From Candidatus Hydrogenedentota bacterium (lineage in GTDB: Bacteria > Hydrogenedentota > Hydrogenedentia > Hydrogenedentales > JAEUWI01), in contig JAHBVV010000014.1 in NCBI GenBank assembly GCA_019637335.1, forward strand, positions 1-64,000: a DNA stretch of 64,000 nucleotides. The letters run 5' to 3'. Positions 16,011-26,057 of the stretch are shown here, in pieces (positions within the stretch are counted from its first letter, which is position 1; each line of letters begins with the position of its first letter). A program made the position numbers and the translations under genes. Under the pieces are notes generated by a model. It was not told the origin of the DNA and did not search any database. It saw only the letters and a list, made by a program, of their open reading frames with translations.

Positions 16011-16332
16011 CGGACACGACTCCTTTTTGCCATATTGCAGCACAAACGGGCCACAAGAGCCGCCGCCCGTGGACCCGGAATCTGCTTTCCGAGTTCGTGA
16101 GTGTTCGTATTGCCGGCAAAGTGTGATCAATGTGCCGCGCGATCCTGACTTTCGCCGGGGCGGAGCCCCGCAAAGTCAGGTTCGTGCGCACGCTGCCCGC
16201 ACGTCCAACGAGCGCACGTTCCCTGGGGCGTAAAGTGTTGTGCGATCTATTACGGATGAGTGAAGTCGGAACTTCCTTCGGCTGCCTGGCAACCGAAACA
16301 CAGCCGGGACGGCTGTGCCACATTCCATCCCG
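16011..16332. other. Intergenic region with two palindromes
   Basis: No gene is supported in this 320-base stretch. It carries a 37-base hairpin at 16144-16180 (CCTGACTTT...AAAGTCAGG arms with an inner CGGGGC/GCCCCG stem) and one copy of the dispersed palindrome CAGCCGGGACGGCTG at 16301-16315. The antitoxin promoter on the minus strand should lie in the left part. These look like REP-type dispersed palindromes rather than a terminator, because no T-run follows. Confidence 0.6.
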
Positions 16333-18057
16333 CTATTCGGGCACCGGGTCGACAGCGTCTCCTTGCGAATTGCGCCGGAGTAGAAAGAGTTCGGCGTTGT
16401 TTCCGGCGAGCCAGGAATGGTAGGGAATTGTTTCGACCACATTGTAGCCGGCGCGGGGCTGTCCGGCGATGGCCCATTCGTCGCCGAGCACCCACCAGCC
16501 GAGTGGCCCGGCGTGGTAGAAGGCCCGGTCGCCGTCCCGGGCGATGAAGTGGGGGCTGGTATACCAGCCGTTGAACTCGTAGCCGCCGTCGATGTTTTCC
16601 GGGGGTACGCCACCGGCCATAAGGCGCTGGAGGGTGTGCCACCGGGCGGAATTCCACGCCAGATAGTCCTGCAGGGAGATTAGACTGAAAGTGTACAGCG
16701 CGGCGGCCAGCGCGAGTTGCACGGCGTATAGGCGGAGGTCGCGCGCGCGGGGGGCAGCGGCGGCGAGCAGGAGGAGTACGGGAACGAGCGCGCCGAGGAA
16801 ATAGCGGTCGAAGCGCACGGGCAGCCCGGGATGGTAGAGCGCGCCGATCATCAGGGCGGCCCAGAGCATGAGGAAGGCGTGCCGGCGACGCCTCGGGTCG
16901 CGCAGGGGCCGTCGCCCGTCGCCGGGAATCAGTACGAGCCAGCCGAGCCAGCCCGCGAGCATCCAGGCGGCGGCGGCGATCCCAAGGATTGTGGGAAGCC
17001 ACCAGGCGTCGCCGATGGAAACGGGGCGCCAGTACACGCTGCCTATCACGTCTCCCCTCAAGGTCAGCGGCCCGACGCCGGTATCGAAGAGCATGTTGCC
17101 GAGGAAGGGTATGCGGCGTGGTGCGGACCAGGCCACGGTAACGGCAACGAGCAGCAGGGTGGCTGTCAGGCCCCATAGGCGTCGCGCTCGGCTCCCGCGG
17201 GCGCGCAGCCAGGCGAAGGCGGCGGCAGCCACGAGGGGAAGGGCGAATAGCCCGATGTATACCATGGCCACGCCACAGAATTTCAGGGCTCCCGCCGCGA
17301 TTTCCGGGGCGCTTTCGCCCAGGACATAGGGCATCCAGGGGTGGTTCAGCTTTTCGGTCCGGGGGGCGAGGTATTGGAGCAGCCCCCAGGCCGCGAAGAG
17401 CGGTAATAGCGCGGGCAGAATGATTTTTGTACTTTCGCGCCGCCCGATCCGGTAGAGCAGGGGCGTTGTCGCCAGGAGGAAGGCGAGGGGCAGGAGTACC
17501 GCGAACTGGCGAATGAGCAGCCCCCAGGCGGCAAAGAGGGAGCCGGCGAGAATCAGTGACGGGCGGGGATCCGCGAGCGCGCGGAGGTAGAAGACGCCCG
17601 CGAGGGCGCAGGCCGCGATAAAGGGCACGTCGGTCATGAAGGTGTAGCCGAGGTTCATGGCGATCGGGTTGGCGATGACGAGGCCGCCGGCGAGTGCGGC
17701 GGCGAAGGGGGCGGCGCGGAGTTCGAGCGCGGCGCGGCTGACCGCCAGGGCGGCCGCGAGCCAGAGCGCGAGGGTGGACCAGCGCAGGGTTTCGAAGCTG
17801 AAGCCGAAGAGGGATGAGAATGCTTTGCCCCAGCAGGCCTGCCCTACGAGGCTTGCGCTGGTGAAGGGATGTCCGGTGTAGTGGCCCGTATCGATCCAGT
17901 CCCGCACCGCCTGTGCGTAAATCCAGTCGTCGTTGAGCGGAAAGCCGCCGCGGGGCGGCACGAGGAGGAGGGTAAGCGCCCAAAGCAGGGCCACGGCGGC
18001 CAGCGCGACCACGGTATCTCGGGGGGAGACGGGGGGGAGTTTCGGGGGAATCGCCAC
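16333..18057 (-). CDS. Membrane GT-C glycosyltransferase (family 39/83-like)
   Basis: This 574-residue integral membrane protein has about 11-12 hydrophobic segments. Its first loop holds a DD-type acidic pair (FPLNDDWIYAQAVRDWI), the hallmark of polyprenyl-phosphate sugar-dependent GT-C enzymes such as PMT or ArnT, which transfer sugars in the periplasm to proteins or lipid A. The C-terminal region is a soluble domain. The start at 18057 fits the hydrophobic core; longer frames are GC-rich shadows. It ends near repeat-rich DNA and follows the SUI1 gene by nine bases on the minus strand, so the two are likely co-transcribed. Donor and acceptor are unknown. Confidence 0.75.
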   Translation of the reverse strand: MAIPPKLPPVSPRDTVVALAAVALLWALTLLLVPPRGGFPLNDDWIYAQAVRDWIDTGHYTGHPFTSASLVGQACWGKAFSSLFGFSFETLRWSTLALWLAAALAVSRAALELRAAPFAAALAGGLVIANPIAMNLGYTFMTDVPFIAACALAGVFYLRALADPRPSLILAGSLFAAWGLLIRQFAVLLPLAFLLATTPLLYRIGRRESTKIILPALLPLFAAWGLLQYLAPRTEKLNHPWMPYVLGESAPEIAAGALKFCGVAMVYIGLFALPLVAAAAFAWLRARGSRARRLWGLTATLLLVAVTVAWSAPRRIPFLGNMLFDTGVGPLTLRGDVIGSVYWRPVSIGDAWWLPTILGIAAAAWMLAGWLGWLVLIPGDGRRPLRDPRRRRHAFLMLWAALMIGALYHPGLPVRFDRYFLGALVPVLLLLAAAAPRARDLRLYAVQLALAAALYTFSLISLQDYLAWNSARWHTLQRLMAGGVPPENIDGGYEFNGWYTSPHFIARDGDRAFYHAGPLGWWVLGDEWAIAGQPRAGYNVVETIPYHSWLAGNNAELFLLRRNSQGDAVDPVPE

Positions 18058-18066
18058 GGGATGGGC

Positions 18067-18453
18067 TCAGGCCAGGTGGGCGTCGAACCAGGCCGCCACC
18101 TTGTCGCGATGGTCCCCCTGCAATTCCACGACGCCATCCTTCCAGACGCCGCCGGTCGCGCAGTGCTTCCGGAGGGATTTGAGGAGGGCGTTTCCGTCGC
18201 CGCTGACGTTGGCGATGCGGGTGACAAGCTTGCCGGCGGCGCGCTTCTCGAAGGAGACGGGCCAGCCGCCTTTTCGGGTGCGGGCGACCTGGAAGGGGTG
18301 GCGGGTGTCGGGGAGGATTTCGGCGCGCGGGGCGGCGGGCGGATCGGGCTCCCTCGGGAGATCGGCCTTGAGGCCGGCCAGCGCGCCGAACGGGGTGTCC
18401 CCCAGGGGGGCGTCGGGCGGGGAGGTGTCGATACGGTTGTTTTTTCGGCTCAT
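18067..18453 (-). CDS. yciH: SUI1/YciH family translation factor
   Basis: The 128-residue product ends in the eIF1/SUI1 fold: RTRKGGWPVSFEKRAAGKL, then a GDGNALLKSLRKHCATGGVWKDG block, typical of YciH. YciH binds the small ribosomal subunit and can bias start-codon selection; a stress-response role is known in E. coli. The start at 18453, with GGAGAGG upstream, excludes 54 unlikely residues. The variable N-terminal half is also usual for the family. It is divergent from the mcsA gene and co-directional with the glycosyltransferase. Confidence 0.85.
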   Translation of the reverse strand: MSRKNNRIDTSPPDAPLGDTPFGALAGLKADLPREPDPPAAPRAEILPDTRHPFQVARTRKGGWPVSFEKRAAGKLVTRIANVSGDGNALLKSLRKHCATGGVWKDGVVELQGDHRDKVAAWFDAHLA

Positions 18454-18524
18454 GCATCCTCTCCAGGGGAGTTTCCTGCGCGCGTTATTGTAGGGAAAAG
18501 GCGGGAGATCGCTCAAGGCGCGGC

Positions 18525-18555
18525 TTGGACTCGCTGTTTGAGGGAGTGGTATACT
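18525..18555 (+). promoter_or_regulatory. Possible promoter of the mcsA-mcsB-clpC operon
   Basis: TTGGAC (18525-18530) and TATACT (18550-18555) are separated by 19 bases, slightly long. They lie directly ahead of the mcsA leader and face away from yciH. No CIRCE or CtsR-type operator is evident between promoter and start. Confidence 0.35.
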
Positions 18556-18571
18556 GTGGATAAAAGGATAT

Positions 18572-19099
18572 ATGGCCATGCTTTGCCAGAAATGCCATAA
18601 GCGGCGGGCGACCATCCGTTACGCCGAGGTTGTGGACGGGCGGGTAACCGACCAGTTCTGGTGCAAGGAGTGTCTGGCCCAGCAGCGGAGCGCGAACGAG
18701 GGCTTCGAGCTTTCCGAAGTGCCGCCCACGCGCCCGAGCAAGGCGTCGATCCACAAGGTGGTAAGCAATGTGGTCCGCGCGCAGCGGGCCTGTCCGGAGT
18801 GCGACACGCGGCTTCAGATCGTCCTGGAAACGCGTCAGGTCGGATGCGCGTCGTGTTACCGCCATTTTGTGGACGAGCTGCCGGCGCTGCTTCAGCAGTT
18901 ACATGACGCGCAGCGCCACCGGGGGAAAGCCCCCCAGGCGTCGGATGCGCGTTCCCAGTTGCGTTCCGACCTCCTGGCCAAGCGCGCGTTGTTGCGCAGT
19001 ATGCTCAAGGCCGAAAACTACGAAGAAGCAGCCACGCTGCGCGACGAGATTCGCGATCTGGAAGGCGATCTTTCATCGCCAGGCGCCGGGGTGGAGTAG
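18572..19099 (+). CDS. mcsA: McsA-like zinc/UVR protein
   Basis: The 175-residue product has four CxxC pairs in the first 95 residues (CQKC, CKEC, CPEC, CASC) that bind zinc as in McsA. A UVR motif follows (LLRSMLKAENYEEAATLRDEIRD) for contact with ClpC or UvrB-type partners. In Firmicutes McsA activates the arginine kinase McsB. AAAGGA lies close to the ATG at 18572; the ATG at 18578 has better spacing. The mcsB-like gene follows after three bases and clpC after that, the classic order. Confidence 0.9.
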   Translation: MAMLCQKCHKRRATIRYAEVVDGRVTDQFWCKECLAQQRSANEGFELSEVPPTRPSKASIHKVVSNVVRAQRACPECDTRLQIVLETRQVGCASCYRHFVDELPALLQQLHDAQRHRGKAPQASDARSQLRSDLLAKRALLRSMLKAENYEEAATLRDEIRDLEGDLSSPGAGVE

Positions 19100-19102
19100 C
19101 CG

Positions 19103-20293
19103 ATGTCGATCGAAAGCCTCATAGCTCGCGACCCGCGCTGGCAGGACTGCGGCGGGGCGGCGCATTCCGGCACGGTGGTGCTGGGGACATGCAACCTGGC
19201 GCGCAACCTGCCCGATCTGCCTTTTCCAGCATCCGCCGGCCCCGATGAGCGCGAGGCGGCGGAGGCCCGCGCGCTGGGCGCGTTCGAGCGCCTGGGCCTG
19301 CTGGACACCGGCGAGTACTTTTCGCTGGCCGCGCTGAATCCGGCGGAGTTGCAGCTGCTGGCCGAACGGCAGCTGATCACGCTGGAGATGACGGCTCCCC
19401 GGAAGGGCCAGGGCGTCTATGTGTCGGAGGACCAGAGCCTTGCGGTGCTGTTGAACGACACGGATCACTGCTGCATCCGCGTGCTCGGGTCCGGGCTGGC
19501 GATCGAGGAGGCGTGGAACCGGGCGAGCGCTCTGGACGACCAGTTGAATGACTCGCTGGACTTTGCGTATTCGAACGAGTTGGGTTATCTGACACGCAGC
19601 CTGAGCCACACCGGCACGGGGCTGCGGCTGACCCTGTTGCTGCACCTGCCGGCCTGCGCGCAGGAGAGCCTGCTGAACGATGCAGGCGCGCTGCACGAGT
19701 TGCAGCAGTCGGCGGAGCGGCTGGACCTGGAACTCGTCGGCGTGGGCACCGGGCTGCCGGACAAGCACCCGGTGACGGCCCGCGAACAGGGCGAGCGTTC
19801 GGTGGTTTGCCGGCAGGCGCTGTACCACGGGATGAACGGGTTCCCGGCGCGCGGCCTGCACGACACCGAGGGCGACCTGTTTCAACTGCGAAACCGGACG
19901 TCGCTTGGCCGCTCCGAGGAAGACCTCGTGTACCGGCTGAAGCAGTGCGCGGGGGAGATTGTCCGGCGCGAGGCCGAGCTGCGCGAACGCCTCCGGGCGA
20001 CCTTCGCCGATCTGCTGGAAGACCGGGTGGAGCGTGCGCGGGCGCTCGCGACGAATGCGCGCCTGATGCCGTTTGACGAGAGCGTGTCGCTGTTGTCCTC
20101 GCTCCGCCTGGGTGTAACGTTGGGCCTGATCTCGGATCGCACAGTGGCGGACCTGAACGGCTCGCTGATACACTGTCAGGGCGCACACGTCGAGCGGCAG
20201 TTGCAGCCGGGCGTGGACACGGTGGACGAACTGGCGCTGAAGCGGCTTCGGGCGCGGCAGTTGAAGCAGCTGTTCATGCCGGCGCAGGGCTGA
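19103..20293 (+). CDS. mcsB: McsB-like guanidino kinase, predicted catalytically dead
   Basis: The 396-residue product aligns with McsB over its length, including GYLT...GTGLRLTLLLHLPA, ELEDR-like LLEDRVERARALATNARL and SLRLGVTLGLI. Key residues differ. The SSRIRLARN ATP-phosphate loop is GTCNLARN, one residue shorter and without its first arginine. The catalytic cysteine of the GYLTSCPTN motif is Ser166 in GYLTRSLSHTGTG. The GEGSEA acidic loop is absent, and the C-terminal RD phospho-arginine pocket is replaced. It therefore probably cannot phosphorylate arginine, but may still act as a ClpC adaptor or regulator with McsA. It is still co-located with mcsA and clpC, arguing for a retained role. 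Confidence 0.85.
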   Translation: MSIESLIARDPRWQDCGGAAHSGTVVLGTCNLARNLPDLPFPASAGPDEREAAEARALGAFERLGLLDTGEYFSLAALNPAELQLLAERQLITLEMTAPRKGQGVYVSEDQSLAVLLNDTDHCCIRVLGSGLAIEEAWNRASALDDQLNDSLDFAYSNELGYLTRSLSHTGTGLRLTLLLHLPACAQESLLNDAGALHELQQSAERLDLELVGVGTGLPDKHPVTAREQGERSVVCRQALYHGMNGFPARGLHDTEGDLFQLRNRTSLGRSEEDLVYRLKQCAGEIVRREAELRERLRATFADLLEDRVERARALATNARLMPFDESVSLLSSLRLGVTLGLISDRTVADLNGSLIHCQGAHVERQLQPGVDTVDELALKRLRARQLKQLFMPAQG

Positions 20294-20448
20294 GCAGCGC
20301 GTTGGCCGGGCCATCAAAACGGTTTTGGATTGCTTGACCGCGGGCCAATTTCGGGCTTCCGAAGGCTTTACGCGCGGCACTGAGTTGATACGCCTTTTCC
20401 GGCGCCCCCAGCGGCGCGCCGCCAGGCCATACACGAAAGGATTACCAC

Positions 20449-22911
20449 ATGTGGGAACGCTTTACCGAGCGGGCTAAGCACGTAGTCAGCGCCGCCCGCG
20501 AAGAGGCCACCCGCCTGGGCAGCGAATACGTCCGTACGGAGCACATCCTCCTGGGGTTGTGCCGCGAGCCCGAGGGCATCGCTGCGCGCGCGCTGGAAAA
20601 CCTGGGGGTGGATATCGAGGCGCTTGCGATCGAGATCGAGCAGCAGGTGCAGCCCGGTTCGGCCGTGGTATCCAACGACGAGATCGCGTTTACGCCGCGC
20701 GCAAAGAAGGTGCTGGAGCTGGCGGTGGAGGAGGCGCGCCGCTTCAACCACAGCTATATCGGCACGGAGCACATCCTGCTGGGCCTGCTGAAGGAGGGCG
20801 AGGGCATCGCGGCGAAGGTCTTGCAGGACATGAAGATAGACCTGGGCCGCATTCAGGCGGAGGTGATCCGGCTGCTGGGCGACCAGGGCCGCTCCCCGGG
20901 CGAGCAGGCGCAGACGGGCAAGAAATCGCAGACGCCGGCGCTGGACAATTTCGGCCGGGACCTCACGCAGCTTGCGCGCGAGGACAAGCTGGACCCGGTA
21001 ATCGGTCGCGAGGGCGAGATCGAGCGGGTGATCCAGGTGCTCAGCCGCCGCACGAAGAACAACCCGGTGCTTATTGGCGAGGCGGGCGTGGGCAAGACGG
21101 CGATCGTCGAGGGCCTGGCGCGGGCGATCATCGCGGGCGATGTGCCGGATCTTCTGTTGAAGAAGCGGGTGCTGACGCTGGATCTGGCGGGTGTGGTGGC
21201 GGGGACGAAGTACCGCGGACAGTTTGAAGAGCGCCTGAAGTCGGTGATGAAGGAAATTCGCCGCGCGGACAACATTATCCTCTTTATTGACGAGTTGCAC
21301 ACGATTGTGGGCGCTGGCGCGGCGGAGGGCGCGGTGGACGCGGCCAACATGCTCAAGCCGGCGCTGGCGCGCGGCGAACTGCAATGCATCGGCGCGACGA
21401 CGATGGACGAGTATCGCAAGTACATCGAGAAGGACGCGGCGCTGGCGCGGCGCTTTCAGACGATTATGGTGGAGGCGCCGAGCGTGGCGCAGACGATCGA
21501 GATTATCAAGGGCCTTCGCGACAAGTACGAGGCGCACCACCGGGTGAAGTTCTCGGACGAGGCGGTGATCGCGGCGGCCAAGCTTTCGAACCAGTATATT
21601 GCGGATCGCTTCCTGCCGGACAAGGCGGTGGACGTGATTGACGAGGCGGGCAGCCGCGCGCGGCTGCAAATTACGACGCGCCCGATCGAATTGAAGGAGA
21701 TCGAGCAGGAGATCGAGACGGTAACGCAGGAAAAGGAATCGGCGATCCGCCGCCAGGAATACGAAAAGGCGGCATCGCTGCGCGACAAAGAGCGGACGCT
21801 GATCAACAAGCTGGAGGAGAAGAAGCGGGAGTGGGAGCTGAAGCGGGATTCGGCGGAAACCGTTATCAACGAGGAAGATATCGCCTATATCGTGTCGAAA
21901 TGGACGGGGGTGCCGCTCACGAAGCTGGAGGAGAACGAATCGGAGCGTCTGCTGCGCATGCGCGAGGAGCTTCACCGTTCGGTTATCGGCCAGGAGGAGG
22001 CTATCGACTCGATCACGCGGGCTATTCAGCGGTCGCGGGCCGGTTTCCGGGATCACGCGCGGCCGGTGGGTTCTTTCCTGTGCCTGGGCCCGACGGGGGT
22101 GGGCAAGACGCTGCTGGCGAAGACGCTGGCGATGTTCCTTTTCGGCAACGAGGACGCGCTGATCACGGTGGACATGTCGGAGTACATGGAGCGCTTTGCT
22201 GTATCGCGGCTGACCGGGGCCCCCCCGGGGTACGTGGGCTACAACGAAGGTGGCCAGCTGACGGAGCAGGTCCGGCGGCGCCCCTATTCGGTGGTGCTTT
22301 TCGACGAGATCGAGAAGGCGCACCCGGACGTGTTCAACGCGCTGCTCCAGGTGCTGGAGGAGGGCCACATGACGGACTCCACGGGCCGGAAGGTGGACTT
22401 TCGCAACACGGTCATCATCATGACGAGCAACGTGGGCGCGCGCCGGATCGGCAAGGGCGGGGGCACGCTGGGGTTCCAGCGCGACGACGAGGAGTCGCAG
22501 TACCAGAAGATGAAGGAGAAGGTGATCGAGGAGGCGAAAAAGGTGTTCAATCCGGAGTTTATGAACCGGCTTGACGACACCCTCGTGTTCCACCGGCTGA
22601 CGGACGAGCAGCTGATCGATATTGTCGACATCCACGTGAAGGATATGGTGGAACGCGTTGCGGAAAAGGGTGTACACTTGCGGCTGCGCCGCGACGCCAA
22701 GGAATTCCTGGTGCGCGTGGGGAGCAACGAGGAGTATGGCGCGCGCCCCCTGCGCCGCGCGGTGCAGCAATACGTTGAGGACCCCCTGGCGGAACTGTTG
22801 CTTCGGGGGAATCTGGAACCTGGTTCACGAATCGAAGTCTGGCCGTCGGATACCGAGGAAAAGCTGGTGTTCGAGCAGGCGGAATTAGCCGCGGAAGGTG
22901 TAGCTACTTGA
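20449..22911 (+). CDS. clpC: ClpC-type AAA+ unfoldase
   Basis: This 820-residue Clp/Hsp100 ATPase has two N-terminal repeat blocks ([10 protein letters not shown] and [16 protein letters not shown]), Walker A motifs at about residues 210-217 (GEAGVGKT) and 547-554 (GPTGVGKT), and a UVR-type segment ([15 protein letters not shown]) in the middle region that marks ClpC rather than ClpB. It feeds ATP-unfolded proteins to a ClpP peptidase; no clpP is in the window. It follows mcsB by 155 bases. Its last codons overlap the TTG start of bamA by TTGA, coupling quality control to outer-membrane assembly in one transcript. Confidence 0.97.
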   Translation: MWERFTERAKHVVSAAREEATRLGSEYVRTEHILLGLCREPEGIAARALENLGVDIEALAIEIEQQVQPGSAVVSNDEIAFTPRAKKVLELAVEEARRFNHSYIGTEHILLGLLKEGEGIAAKVLQDMKIDLGRIQAEVIRLLGDQGRSPGEQAQTGKKSQTPALDNFGRDLTQLAREDKLDPVIGREGEIERVIQVLSRRTKNNPVLIGEAGVGKTAIVEGLARAIIAGDVPDLLLKKRVLTLDLAGVVAGTKYRGQFEERLKSVMKEIRRADNIILFIDELHTIVGAGAAEGAVDAANMLKPALARGELQCIGATTMDEYRKYIEKDAALARRFQTIMVEAPSVAQTIEIIKGLRDKYEAHHRVKFSDEAVIAAAKLSNQYIADRFLPDKAVDVIDEAGSRARLQITTRPIELKEIEQEIETVTQEKESAIRRQEYEKAASLRDKERTLINKLEEKKREWELKRDSAETVINEEDIAYIVSKWTGVPLTKLEENESERLLRMREELHRSVIGQEEAIDSITRAIQRSRAGFRDHARPVGSFLCLGPTGVGKTLLAKTLAMFLFGNEDALITVDMSEYMERFAVSRLTGAPPGYVGYNEGGQLTEQVRRRPYSVVLFDEIEKAHPDVFNALLQVLEEGHMTDSTGRKVDFRNTVIIMTSNVGARRIGKGGGTLGFQRDDEESQYQKMKEKVIEEAKKVFNPEFMNRLDDTLVFHRLTDEQLIDIVDIHVKDMVERVAEKGVHLRLRRDAKEFLVRVGSNEEYGARPLRRAVQQYVEDPLAELLLRGNLEPGSRIEVWPSDTEEKLVFEQAELAAEGVAT

Positions 22912-25205
22912 AGAAACTAGCGTTGGGCTTTGCCCTCACGCTGATCGCCCTGGCCCTCCAGTCCCCCGCACCGGCGCAGGAAGCCGGCAATGTGGGCGCC
23001 GTCCGTATAGACGGCCTGGAGCGCGTGAGCGAACAGCTGGTCCGTTCCAAGCTGGAGGTGCAAGCGGGTCAGGAGTACAACCCCCGCGCGGTCTCCCGCG
23101 ACATTCGCCGCCTCTACGACCTGGGCTTCTTCACGCATATTGAAGCGGACGCGACCCGGGAGAGCGGCGCGATCACCGTGACCTACGCGGTTACCGAGAA
23201 GCAGGTAATTGAGAAGGTCCTGGTGATGGGCAACCGCAAGATCAAGGAGCGGCGCATTCTCTCCGCCCTGACGATGCGCGAGGGCGATCCCTTTATCCCC
23301 GAAGCGATCGAAGAGCAGCGCTCCGCGGTCCTGGATCTGTATGAGGGGAAAGGGTTTGCGAACGCGACGGTCGATATCGTGGCGGAGCGCGTGGGCCCTT
23401 CGCGGGTGCGGCTCAGCTACGACATCCAGGAGGGGACGAAGGCGAAGATCCGCAGCATCACGTTTGTGGGCAATGAGGCGCTGAGTTCGCGCAGGCTCCG
23501 CAAGCTGATGCTCACGAAGCGCGCCTTTTGGTTCCTGGGCGGGAAGTACGAGGAGGAGAAGCTGGAGCACGATCTGCAGAAAATCATCGACAATTATGGT
23601 GATTTCGGGCGTCTGGAGGCGGAGATTACCCGCACCGACCTGCTTTACACGGGCAACGGCCGGCGGATGGAGCTGACGGTGTATCTTCAGGAGGGCGCGG
23701 AATACCGCGTGGACAATCTCGATGTCGCGGGCAATATTGTTTATGACGACGACGAGCTTGTGGACCTGGTGGAGGTGACCGCGGGCGAAGTGCACAACAA
23801 GTCGCAGGTGGAGCGCGACGCCGGCGTGCTGGAGAAGAACTACCAGACGAGCGGGTACGTTGCGGCGGATGTTACGCCGATCGTCACGCTTGATCGGGAC
23901 ACGAAGACGACACGGGTGACGCACCGCATCGCGGAGGGCGACCTCAAGTATATTCGCGAGATCAAGATTATTGGCAACGAATTGACGAAGGACGAGGTCA
24001 TCCGCCGTCAGGTGGCGTTGAATCCGGGGGATCGCTACGATGGTTCGCTCGTGGAGCTGAGCGAGCGCGGCTTGCGGCGCACGGAGTACTTCGACACCGT
24101 TCGCACGAGCCTGGATTTCGCCGATCAGGACGATCTCTTCACCAACCTGATTTTCGACGTGGAGGAGGGCAAGCAGGGCAACTTCACGTTTGGCGGCGGT
24201 TTCAGCACCGACGAAGGCGTGGGCGGTTTTGCGGAACTGCGCCTGAACAATTTTGACGCGACCAACTGGCCCAACTTCACGGGCGGCGGCCAGCAGCTTG
24301 CGGTCCGCCTGAACGTGGGCAGCCAGCGGGATCAGTACTCGCTGAGCTTCACGGATCCCGAGATACTGGGGTATCCGTTTGCGCTTGGCTTTGATGTTTT
24401 CGACGATTCCTACAGCATCCGCGGAGGCGCGAGCTACCGGGAAGAGCGGCGGGGCGGCCAGATCCGTCTGGGGAAGGTCCTTTCCAACTATGTCAGCTAT
24501 CGCGGCGCCTTGCTGTACCAGACGACGGAGATAACGGAGCTGCCGTTTTTCGTGAACCCGGCGATCCGGCGGCAGGCGGGCGAGACGACGACGGTGAGCC
24601 TGCGCAACGAGCTCGAGCGCAACACGCTGAACGCGTTCCGGGATCCGTCTCGTGGCAGCAAGCACGTCCTGAGCCTGGAGCTGGCGGGCCTGGGCGGGGA
24701 CAACGAGTTCTACAAGCTGTTTCTTGATTCGACGTGGTACCGGGCGGTGGACAAGGAGGAGAAGTGGATCCTCTCGTTCCGGTCGCGCGAGGGCTACGTG
24801 GCCGAATACGGCGGATCGGATTTCGTGCCGCTTACGGACAAATTCTATGCGGGCGGCACGACGACGGTGCGCGGGTATGACAACCGGGATATTGGCCCGA
24901 AAGCGCGGGAGTTCATAATCTTCGGTGACCGGTTCCCGCTCGGGGGCAACCTGCTGTACATTGGCAACCTGGAGATGAAGTACAAGCTCACGGAGCAGGT
25001 TCGTTTCTACAGCTTTGTCGACGCCGGCGGCGTCTGGGACGATGACGACTTCGACTTCGGCGAGATGCGCTACAGCGCGGGTATCGGGTTTGGCGTGGAA
25101 GTGCCCGCGCTGGGGCCGATCCGGGTGGACTACGCGATCCCGCTTAACGCGGACGACGATCAGGGCAGCGGACGCCTTCACCTGATTTCCGGAATTCGAT
25201 TCTGA
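22908..25205 (+). CDS. bamA: Outer-membrane assembly factor BamA
   Basis: The 765-residue product (TTG start overlapping the clpC stop) has a signal peptide ending near PAPAQ, then about five POTRA domains (for example VGAVRIDGLERVSEQLVRSK and IVYDDDELVDLVEVTAGEV). A C-terminal 16-strand barrel holds the VRGYDNRDIGPK lid motif and ends in phenylalanine. BamA folds and inserts beta-barrel proteins into the outer membrane and is essential in Gram-negative bacteria. The skp/ompH and lpx genes downstream place it in a classic envelope operon. A terminator follows at 25216-25264. Confidence 0.96.
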   Translation: MKKLALGFALTLIALALQSPAPAQEAGNVGAVRIDGLERVSEQLVRSKLEVQAGQEYNPRAVSRDIRRLYDLGFFTHIEADATRESGAITVTYAVTEKQVIEKVLVMGNRKIKERRILSALTMREGDPFIPEAIEEQRSAVLDLYEGKGFANATVDIVAERVGPSRVRLSYDIQEGTKAKIRSITFVGNEALSSRRLRKLMLTKRAFWFLGGKYEEEKLEHDLQKIIDNYGDFGRLEAEITRTDLLYTGNGRRMELTVYLQEGAEYRVDNLDVAGNIVYDDDELVDLVEVTAGEVHNKSQVERDAGVLEKNYQTSGYVAADVTPIVTLDRDTKTTRVTHRIAEGDLKYIREIKIIGNELTKDEVIRRQVALNPGDRYDGSLVELSERGLRRTEYFDTVRTSLDFADQDDLFTNLIFDVEEGKQGNFTFGGGFSTDEGVGGFAELRLNNFDATNWPNFTGGGQQLAVRLNVGSQRDQYSLSFTDPEILGYPFALGFDVFDDSYSIRGGASYREERRGGQIRLGKVLSNYVSYRGALLYQTTEITELPFFVNPAIRRQAGETTTVSLRNELERNTLNAFRDPSRGSKHVLSLELAGLGGDNEFYKLFLDSTWYRAVDKEEKWILSFRSREGYVAEYGGSDFVPLTDKFYAGGTTTVRGYDNRDIGPKAREFIIFGDRFPLGGNLLYIGNLEMKYKLTEQVRFYSFVDAGGVWDDDDFDFGEMRYSAGIGFGVEVPALGPIRVDYAIPLNADDDQGSGRLHLISGIRF

Positions 25206-25215
25206 TACGCTGATC

Positions 25216-25264
25216 GGGGCCCCGCCTCGCCTGCCAGGCAGGCGATTCGGGGTCCCGTTTTTCT
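25216..25264 (+). terminator. Rho-independent terminator after bamA
   Basis: A long stem is formed by GGGGCCCCG (25216-25224) pairing with CGGGGTCCC via one G-T pair; an inner TCGCCTGCC/GGCAGGCGA stem sits on top, and the arm is followed by CGTTTTT. It would separate the clpC-bamA unit from ompH, although read-through is possible. Confidence 0.75.
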
Positions 25265-25466
25265 TGCATGATTTCGCGCGTTGTTGATACAATCACCGGT
25301 GTCCCCGCTGGCTGGTCCGGCGCGTATTGGCCGGTGCGTTCCGGCGGCCGCGCCGGGTAACGGCCGGGGACGCCGCGGAAGGGCCCGGCCAAAAACATCA
25401 GGGCGGTTTCTGTTTGCCTCCTTGCACGGGTGACCGGCAAGCCAATAAAAAAAAGGACCAATTCAC

Positions 25467-26012
25467 GTGACTTCTACGCTCAAACACTTCATGACCCTTT
25501 CCATTTGCTGCGCGCTTCTGGCTGGCCTTGCGGCCCCGGGCGCTTTCGCCCAGGAGGGCGGCAACTACAAGATTGGCGTTGTCGACATGCAGGAGGTCCT
25601 GGCCAAGTACGAAAAGCGCAAGAGCAAGTACCAGGATCTGCAGAAGCAAGTTGACGCGCTCCAGAGCGGCATCGACAAGATGTCGGACCGGATCAAGGCG
25701 GCGCGCGACGACTACGAGAAGAAAAAGGGGCAACTTTCCGCGGATCAGCTGCTCGACCTGGAGACAAAGATCCGGGCCGACTATGCGGACTACCAGAGCG
25801 AGCTGACGAAGAGCCAGCAGCAGATCGACAGCATGGAGGCGAAGGTCCTCAAGGAAGTCGTGAAGGACGTTCAGGACGCGATTGAGGCCGTCGCCAACAC
25901 GGGGAATTATCATCTGGTGTTGAACAAGGAAGGCGGCCCGCGAAGCGCGGTATTGTTCGCCAGCACGACCATCGACATCACGTCGCAGGTCCTGCAGCAC
26001 TTGAACAAGTAG
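25467..26012 (+). CDS. ompH: Periplasmic chaperone OmpH/Skp
   Basis: This 181-residue protein begins at a GTG (25467) with AAAGGA upstream. It has a signal peptide ending near APGAFAQ and the Skp start IGVVDMQEVLAKYEK. The long helical arms with alternating Lys/Glu (DKMSDRIKAARDDYEKKKG) follow. Skp escorts outer-membrane proteins to BamA. Position between bamA and lpxD is conserved in many Gram-negative bacteria. Confidence 0.9.
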   Translation: MTSTLKHFMTLSICCALLAGLAAPGAFAQEGGNYKIGVVDMQEVLAKYEKRKSKYQDLQKQVDALQSGIDKMSDRIKAARDDYEKKKGQLSADQLLDLETKIRADYADYQSELTKSQQQIDSMEAKVLKEVVKDVQDAIEAVANTGNYHLVLNKEGGPRSAVLFASTTIDITSQVLQHLNK

Positions 26013-26057
26013 CGTGTTCGAAGGCGCCGCCACACCTTGAAATCCTTGAATGAAAGA

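Noticed and set aside
16144-16180. Terminator for the antitoxin or the glycosyltransferase gene
   Set aside because: The hairpin is strong but no T-run follows on either strand and it lies upstream of the minus-strand antitoxin, so it is listed as a palindrome only.
20368-22770. 800-residue minus-strand frame opposite clpC
   Set aside because: Antisense shadow of clpC with Arg/His-rich composition; clpC on the other strand has all expected motifs.
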